The notes under the pieces: model-generated
Told to the model about the DNA's origin: nothing
Seen by the model: only the letters and a program-made list of their open reading frames with translations
The model's database searches: none
Origin: Verrucomicrobiaceae bacterium
GTDB lineage: Bacteria > Verrucomicrobiota > Verrucomicrobiia > Verrucomicrobiales > Akkermansiaceae
DNA: 64,000 nucleotides
Direction: 5' to 3'
Assembly: GCA_027491155.1 (NCBI GenBank)
Contig: JAIXWR010000018.1
Span: 62,001-126,000 of the forward strand
Program-made: the position numbers and the translations under genes
Shown here: piece after piece, positions 59,427-64,000 of the stretch
Position numbering within the stretch: the first letter of the stretch is position 1
Layout: every line of letters starts with the position of its first letter

Positions 59427-59663
59427 TCAGCCTTCGCCGTCCTCGCCGATCGCCTCGACCGGGCAGCCCTCCATCGCCTCGCGGCACTGGGCTTCCTCCT
59501 CGGCGTTCGCGGGTTGCTTGTAAACGAACGAGTAGCCCTCGTCGTCCGAGCGGGTGAAATTGTTCGGTGCGGTTTCGCGGCAAAGGTCGCAGTCGATGCA
59601 CTGGCTATCGACGTAGAACTTGCCTGTGACGTTCTCCCGGTTCTTGTCTTCGCGGTCGGCCAT
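59427..59663 (-). CDS. Ferredoxin, single [4Fe-4S] type
   Basis: A 78-residue cytoplasmic electron carrier. Cluster ligands are in CIDCDLCRETAPNNF (C-x2-C-x2-C) and MEGCPVEAIGED (C-P), the pattern of monocluster ferredoxins. The insert between them (TRSDDEGYSFVYKQPANAEE) is typical. The N-terminal MADREDKNREN is charged. ATG 59663 is the first good start; the longer frame to 59759 includes noncoding sequence. It could supply electrons to an oxygenase such as the Rieske protein, but it is 53 kb away and no link is visible. Confidence 0.92.
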   Translation of the reverse strand: MADREDKNRENVTGKFYVDSQCIDCDLCRETAPNNFTRSDDEGYSFVYKQPANAEEEAQCREAMEGCPVEAIGEDGEG

Positions 59664-59798
59664 GGGAAGGTGAAGCTGCTGGCGTTTGCATCGCCCTCCC
59701 GGGCCGGGCTTGCAACCCCTTTTTCCCGAATCCTCGCGGGCATCGATTGGACTGGCCAAGCACAGGGCCTGTTTCTAAACCGGTGGCGGCATCCGCTC

Positions 59799-60905
59799 AT
59801 GTCATTGGAACCACCCAGCTCTTCCGGATTGCCGGGCCGCAGCCGCCCGGCCCTGTCGGACCTTTCACGGGAAACGACCGAGGGAGACCTGTGGAACCTC
59901 GACGACGAACCGGCCGACACCACGCTCTCGTCGGTGGATTTCCCGCCGCAGCCGCGGAAAGCCCTCGATCCCGCCGCGAAGCGCGAGGACGGCGGGGAAC
60001 CCCCGGTGGCGAAAACCCGGGGCCGCACTCCCGATCCGATTCGCCACGAATCCGGCGAGGTTCCCAAGCTGACCCGGCCGGCACCGGTCGACGAGATCGG
60101 CGACCTCGATGAACCGGAGCACGAAAGCCCTTCCGCGAAAGCCGCTTCCTCCGACCGGCAGCTGTCCCCCCTGCCCACGCCGCCGGCCGCCGCAGCCCCG
60201 GTCGAAGCCCGGCGGGAAGCCCCGGCGGAGCTTCCCCTTCCTGTCCGGGTGCCGGACCACCCTTCGGACGATCTTTCGCCGGAACCGGCTCCATCCAAGG
60301 AGCGGAGCGGCGGGAATCCACCGACCCGCCCCAACCTGAGCCGCACGCGCCTCAACCGGCGGGAAGTCATCGGGCTGGCGGCCTTCTCCTTCGCCCTCCT
60401 GCTCGTCGCCATCTGGGTGGTCTCCCGCTTCTTCGCGGCCTTCGAATTCAAGAGCGGGTTCGTCGAAAGCCCCGATTTCCCCGTGAAGGGCGAACGCGTC
60501 CAGATCGGCGGGGCCGAAACCTTCTGGCGCGAACCCGTCCGCACCGGCGAGACCCGCGACTTCGCCCGCCGCGAGGTGACCATGATCCCCGTGGTCGAGA
60601 TCACGCTCGATCCCGAAAAGACCAGCGGCGGCACCCTGCTGGTGATCTACCGCAACAGCGAGGGCGAACCCGTCGGCGACCCGATCCGCCGCTCCTTCAC
60701 CGGCGCCCGCTTCGACGCCAGCGGCCAGCCGACCATCGCTTTCCCGTCCACCGACGGCTTCGTCGCAGAAGCCGATTTCAACGCCTACCGGGCCGGCAAG
60801 GGCGATGCGTGGATGGCCGAGGTGTTCGAGGGCCCGTCGGTCGACGCCCCCGCGAACCAGTTCAAACTCATCGCCCGGATCCCCGTTCTGCCCAAGCTCC
60901 GCTGA
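59799..60905 (+). CDS. Single-pass membrane protein with disordered N-terminus
   Basis: A 368-residue protein. The first about 180 residues are Pro-, Glu- and Ser-rich and lack hydrophobic clusters (for example PPTPPAAAAPVEARREAPAE-like runs), so they are likely disordered and cytoplasmic. One membrane segment follows (EVIGLAAFSFALLLVAIWVV, about residue 190), then a folded strand-rich domain outside the membrane (TMIPVVEITLDPEKTSGGTL; DGFVAEADFNAYRAGKGDAW). No family is recognised. ATG 59799 is the first start without overlap. Its stop is 2 bp before chdC, so the two are probably one operon. Confidence 0.72.
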   Translation: MSLEPPSSSGLPGRSRPALSDLSRETTEGDLWNLDDEPADTTLSSVDFPPQPRKALDPAAKREDGGEPPVAKTRGRTPDPIRHESGEVPKLTRPAPVDEIGDLDEPEHESPSAKAASSDRQLSPLPTPPAAAAPVEARREAPAELPLPVRVPDHPSDDLSPEPAPSKERSGGNPPTRPNLSRTRLNRREVIGLAAFSFALLLVAIWVVSRFFAAFEFKSGFVESPDFPVKGERVQIGGAETFWREPVRTGETRDFARREVTMIPVVEITLDPEKTSGGTLLVIYRNSEGEPVGDPIRRSFTGARFDASGQPTIAFPSTDGFVAEADFNAYRAGKGDAWMAEVFEGPSVDAPANQFKLIARIPVLPKLR

Positions 60906-60907
60906 TC

Positions 60908-61735
60908 ATGTCCGAATCCAAAGTCCCGCCCCTGGTGCCGCGTGAAGGCTGGCACGTCATGCACCTGTTCTATCAGATCGACCACGCCCAGTGGGCGATC
61001 CTCGGCGACGATGAGAAGCGCGCCGCCAAGACCCGCCTGACCGAACTCGTCCAGGAGATCCGCGCGACCAAGGACACCCATCTGCTCACCTTCGCGATCG
61101 CCACGCCGAAAGCCGACCTCGGCTTCATGCTGCTCACCCCTGACCTGCAGGTGGCGAACGCCTACGAGAAACAGCTCACGCTCTCCCTCGGACCGGAAAT
61201 CCTCAGCCCGGTGTATTCCTACCTCTCCCAGACCGAAGGCTCCGAATACACCACCACCTCCGAGCAGTATGCCAAGGAAACCCTCGTCGGCGAAAAGGGC
61301 CTCGCGCCCGGCAGCCCGGAGTTCGAGCAGGCGATGAAGGAGTTCGACGAGAGGATGGCCCACTACCTCAAGCACCGGCTCTATCCCGTGCTGCCGGACT
61401 GGCCGGTCGTCTGCTTCTACCCGATGTCCAAGCGCCGCAGCGGCAACGACAACTGGTATTCCCTCTCCTTCGAAGCCCGCCGCGAACTGATGTCCGGCCA
61501 CGCCCGCGTCGGCCGCCAGTATTCCGGCCGCATCCTCCAGCTCATCACCGGATCCACCGGCCTCGACGAATACGAGTGGGGCGTGACCCTGCTCGCCAAG
61601 GACACCATCGACATCAAGGCCATCGTTTACGAGATGCGCTTCGACGAGGTCTCCGCCCGCTACGCCGAGTTCGGGGACTTCTACATCGGCATGCAGCTCC
61701 CGCTCGACGAGCTGTTCCGCCGCGTCTGCCTCTGA
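60908..61735 (+). CDS. chdC: Coproheme decarboxylase (HemQ/ChdC)
   Basis: A 275-residue member of the chlorite dismutase superfamily that makes heme b by oxidative decarboxylation of coproheme. Typical motifs are GWHVMHLFYQIDHAQW at the start, TFAIATPKADLGFMLLTPDL, VVCFYPMSKRRSGNDNWYSL with the catalytic tyrosine, and LMSGHARVGRQYSGRILQLI with the axial histidine. The end, FGDFYIGMQLPLDELFRRV, matches HemQ. Its presence implies the coproporphyrin-dependent heme route; no other heme gene is nearby. Confidence 0.94.
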   Translation: MSESKVPPLVPREGWHVMHLFYQIDHAQWAILGDDEKRAAKTRLTELVQEIRATKDTHLLTFAIATPKADLGFMLLTPDLQVANAYEKQLTLSLGPEILSPVYSYLSQTEGSEYTTTSEQYAKETLVGEKGLAPGSPEFEQAMKEFDERMAHYLKHRLYPVLPDWPVVCFYPMSKRRSGNDNWYSLSFEARRELMSGHARVGRQYSGRILQLITGSTGLDEYEWGVTLLAKDTIDIKAIVYEMRFDEVSARYAEFGDFYIGMQLPLDELFRRVCL

Positions 61736-61780
61736 ACCGGGGCCGGCAAAAGCTCGCGGCCCGGCCAGGGAGGCAACGGA

Positions 61781-63010
61781 TCACTCGCCGATGCCTTCCA
61801 TCTCCCGCCGCATCCGCTCCATCAGCCGCTCCATGTCCTCCAGATGGCGGCGGAGCGCCTCGGCCTGGCCCGGCTGCACCGGCACGCTGCGCTGGCGGGG
61901 CATCGCTCCCGGCGGGGCACCGCCCGGCGGCGGCAACACAACGCGCTGGCGGACGGCAAGCTCGGGTGCCACCGGCTCGGTTTCGAGCAGTTTGACGATT
62001 GCCGCGGTCGGAATGATGAAACTCCGCGTGCGGTCCGCCCGGGCAATGCTTACCCCGACGAACCTGCCGTCGAGATCCACCACGGGGCCGCCGCAGTGGT
62101 CCCGCTCGAGCTGCATGTCGGTCTGGATCACCGAGGGGAAACCGTCGCGCACCAGGCTGAGGCTGGTTCCCATCCGCTCCATCTGGCGCAAGCGCGCGTT
62201 CGGGAACTGCGGGAAGCTCTCGGTCTTTTCCTTGAGCTCCGCCTCGGCCTCGGCCTGCGCGCCGTCCCGCTGGTAGCGGATCGCCACCCGCTGGCCCGGA
62301 CCGAAGCCGGACAGGGCGGTGCGCATTTCAATCAGGCTGTTCACCTCGCGGCCGCCGACCGAAAGGATCACGTCGCCTTCCGCCAGTCCCGCTTCCTCCG
62401 CGCCGCTCGCTTCCTCGACGCCCAGGATCCTCACCCCGGTCCCCTGATGGTCGGGATCGAGCCGCACTCCCAGGAACGCCTGGTCCTTTTCCCGCAGCGA
62501 CCGCGCTTCCACCGCCACCACCCCGACGCTGGCCGGGGTATCGTCGGGCGAAGCCGCGATCACGAAGCTGCCGAGCTTCGGCGCCTCGACGTGGGCAAGA
62601 TCGACCGGCCGGTAGCGCGCTCCCTTCAAACTCAGCAAGGCGAGATCCTCATCCTGATAGACCCCTTTCACCGTGGCCGTGGCCGTCTTCCCGTCGCCGC
62701 CGACCACCAGGATCGGCCCGCGGGCCATCGCGATCTCGCTCCATTTCGTAATCACCTCGGTGCCATCGCCGATCACCGTGCCGTAGATCACCGGCTTCTT
62801 GCCGCGGCCGGTGGTGTCGGTCCAAATCCACACGGTCGAGGCCACCGCCCGCTGGCTGGCCGGACGGATGGCGTCGAAAAACTCGATGGTCTGCCGCTGC
62901 ACCGCCTCGGCCTCCTCGGGCCGCATCAAGGGCACTTCCGGGCCGCGCTGGGCATGGGCACCCGCCAGCAGCGATGCCTGGAGCAAAAGGACGAATGATC
63001 CCGTTTTCAT
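61781..63010 (-). CDS. HtrA-like PDZ protein with degenerate protease domain
   Basis: A 409-residue exported protein. The signal peptide is MKTGSFVLLLQASLLAGAHA. A trypsin-like fold is suggested by GDGTEVITKWSEIAMARG, DEDLALLSLKGARYRPVD and RDHCGGPVVDLDGRFVGVSI. The catalytic His position carries no His (KWSEIA where TAAHV is expected) and the Ser of GDSGG is Cys (DHCGGP), so proteolysis is unlikely. A PDZ domain follows (QAFLGVRLDPDHQGTGVRIL; AGLAEGDVILSVGGREVNSL). The C-terminus is Pro- then Met/Arg/Glu-rich, possibly a coiled coil. It lies directly downstream of the intact HtrA-like gene, 17 bp away, and probably partners it. Confidence 0.85.
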   Translation of the reverse strand: MKTGSFVLLLQASLLAGAHAQRGPEVPLMRPEEAEAVQRQTIEFFDAIRPASQRAVASTVWIWTDTTGRGKKPVIYGTVIGDGTEVITKWSEIAMARGPILVVGGDGKTATATVKGVYQDEDLALLSLKGARYRPVDLAHVEAPKLGSFVIAASPDDTPASVGVVAVEARSLREKDQAFLGVRLDPDHQGTGVRILGVEEASGAEEAGLAEGDVILSVGGREVNSLIEMRTALSGFGPGQRVAIRYQRDGAQAEAEAELKEKTESFPQFPNARLRQMERMGTSLSLVRDGFPSVIQTDMQLERDHCGGPVVDLDGRFVGVSIARADRTRSFIIPTAAIVKLLETEPVAPELAVRQRVVLPPPGGAPPGAMPRQRSVPVQPGQAEALRRHLEDMERLMERMRREMEGIGE

Positions 63011-63027
63011 GGTCGATCCGATGTTTC

Positions 63028-64000
63028 TCACCGCAGTTCGTTCATTTGTTTGAGCTCCACTTCGGCCTCGAAGGCCTTGCCCGACCTCAGTCCGCCCACC
63101 TTGACCTTGTCGCCCGCCTGCCGCTTGGCCAGCAGCACCTGCATGTTCGCGCCGTTGCGCACCACGGTCCCGTCGAGCGTCAAGATCACGTCGCCGGGAC
63201 GGATCCCCGCCTTGGCCGCCGGACCACGCACCGCGGAGACGACGACCCCGCCGCCCCGCACCGAGGGTCCGAAATTGATCCCCATCACCGGCCGCTCCTG
63301 GTTGCGCAGCGGGTTCATCTGGAGCTCGCCCCAGACCTCGCCCGCGATCAGCCGGTCCCAGTCGTCCTTGAAACCGTCGACGCCGGCGTGGTTGTTGTTC
63401 TTCAAGGCCTCGCCGATCGACGAGTTGATGCCCACGATCTTGCCTTCGAGGTCGAACAGCGGCCCGCCCGAGTCTCCGCCGATCAGCGTGCAATCGGTGG
63501 TCATGAAATTCCCCGGGCCGTCCGAAACCACCCGGCCGAAACGCACCGGCGGCGTCCGCGCGGGGTCGAAACCGGTCGAGTGACCCATCGCGATCACCCA
63601 GTCGCCCGCTTTCAGCGGCTTCGACTCGCCCCGCTCCATGAAAGGCCAGGGACCCTTCTCCTTCTCGTCGTCGATCTGCACCAGGCCGATGTCCTTCGAA
63701 AGGTTCGCCCCGAGGACCTTGCCCTTCACCTGCTTGCCGTCGGGAAAGACCACCTCGACCTCTTCCACGCCCTCGATCACGTGGGCGGCGGTCAGGATCA
63801 GGCCGTCGGCGGACGCCACCACGCCCGAGCCGGAAGCCCCGGTGGCCTCGGAAATCAGCGCCACCGTGGCCTTCATCGCCTTCTCGGCCACGCCCGCGAT
63901 CTGCTTTTCAAGCTTGCGAACGTCCTCGATCGAGCCCACGGGCTCCCTCGCCGGCGCGGCAGCGGCCAGGACGAAAAGCACGGCGCAAGCCGCCACTCCA
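63028..64000 (-). CDS. HtrA/DegP-like serine protease with PDZ domain (5' end beyond window)
   Basis: At least 323 residues; the frame stays open to the right edge, so the true start lies outside. A signal-like stretch (AACAVLFVLAAAAPAREPVG) precedes a trypsin-like domain with an intact triad: His in LILTAAHVIEG, Asp in LSKDIGLVQID and Ser in TLIGGDSGGPLFDLEGKIVG. A PDZ domain covers about the last 90 residues (VMGINFGPSVRGGGVVVSAV; AGIRPGDVILTLDGTVVRNG). It degrades or refolds damaged envelope proteins. The next gene (61781-63010) is a catalytically degraded relative, suggesting a paired system. Confidence 0.9.
   Translation of the reverse strand, partial: GVAACAVLFVLAAAAPAREPVGSIEDVRKLEKQIAGVAEKAMKATVALISEATGASGSGVVASADGLILTAAHVIEGVEEVEVVFPDGKQVKGKVLGANLSKDIGLVQIDDEKEKGPWPFMERGESKPLKAGDWVIAMGHSTGFDPARTPPVRFGRVVSDGPGNFMTTDCTLIGGDSGGPLFDLEGKIVGINSSIGEALKNNNHAGVDGFKDDWDRLIAGEVWGELQMNPLRNQERPVMGINFGPSVRGGGVVVSAVRGPAAKAGIRPGDVILTLDGTVVRNGANMQVLLAKRQAGDKVKVGGLRSGKAFEAEVELKQMNELR

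Overview
The window is 64 kb of GC-rich, gene-dense bacterial chromosome. The gene content points to a Verrucomicrobium of the Luteolibacter/Haloferula type: a TIGR03790 protein, a DUF2851 protein, a Gcw_chp/TorF-type porin, a GldG/DUF4340 pair, an FG-GAP surface protein, an AmtB with a Pro/Ala/Glu-rich front extension, and many REP-like hairpins. This assignment is inference; no rRNA or tRNA gene is present to confirm it.

Region 1 (about 1-17550) is a nitrogen-acquisition island, nearly all on the minus strand. From its upstream end it holds a porin (14546-15328); an operon with a urea-carboxylase-type ABC importer (substrate-binding protein, unusually long permease, ATPase), a type III glutamine synthetase (GlnT), a creatininase-family amidohydrolase, a GFA-fold zinc protein, an FGE/SUMF1-like protein, a TIM-barrel protein and a Rieske oxygenase (5714-14378); an outer-membrane protein (4636-5583); and an operon with a NikR-like regulator, two DUF1989 proteins and a urea/guanidine carboxylase that runs off the left edge. 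An ammonium transporter (amtB) follows on the plus strand. Sigma-54-like -24/-12 sites with exact GG-N10-GC spacing and a shared CTGCT box precede the porin, the ABC operon, amtB and, less convincingly, the regulator operon. I read the island as a nitrogen-limitation regulon that imports a guanidinium- or urea-like (possibly N-alkylated) compound, processes it oxidatively and hydrolytically, carboxylates and deiminates it to allophanate, and traps the released amine or ammonia.

Region 2 (17.5-31.7 kb) is mostly housekeeping: coaX, a ROK sugar kinase with no zinc cysteines, a glycosyltransferase, an ABC-2 permease/GldG/DUF4340 unit without its ATPase, a DksA/TraR protein, and an amino-sugar cluster (glmM, a GlmU-like acyltransferase, glmS). 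The intergenic gaps of that cluster hold periodic DNA repeats, including seven copies of an 8-bp unit just upstream of glmS. A NAGPA-type phosphodiester glycosidase follows.

Region 3 (31.7-46.4 kb) has a phosphodiesterase-family protein, rimK with a retropepsin-like partner, recN, a run of metallo-hydrolase/TIGR03790/DUF2851/dprA, topoisomerase III, a roughly 700-bp gene-free stretch, an M50 protease and a TauE/SafE permease.

Region 4 (46.4-64 kb) has a seven-repeat FG-GAP surface protein, two small lipoproteins, an alpha-glucan group (GH57, GT4, GH31), a zinc-ribbon membrane protein, folB, a HAD-NUDIX fusion, a DUF721 protein, a ferredoxin, coproheme decarboxylase, and a pair of HtrA-like genes of which one has lost its catalytic residues.

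REP/BIME-like elements (GGAG or GTAG followed by a hairpin, often as inverted pairs) are scattered through the window. One sits in frame inside the carboxylase gene, and another supplies the stop codon of a DUF1989 gene. No REP-associated transposase is in the window.
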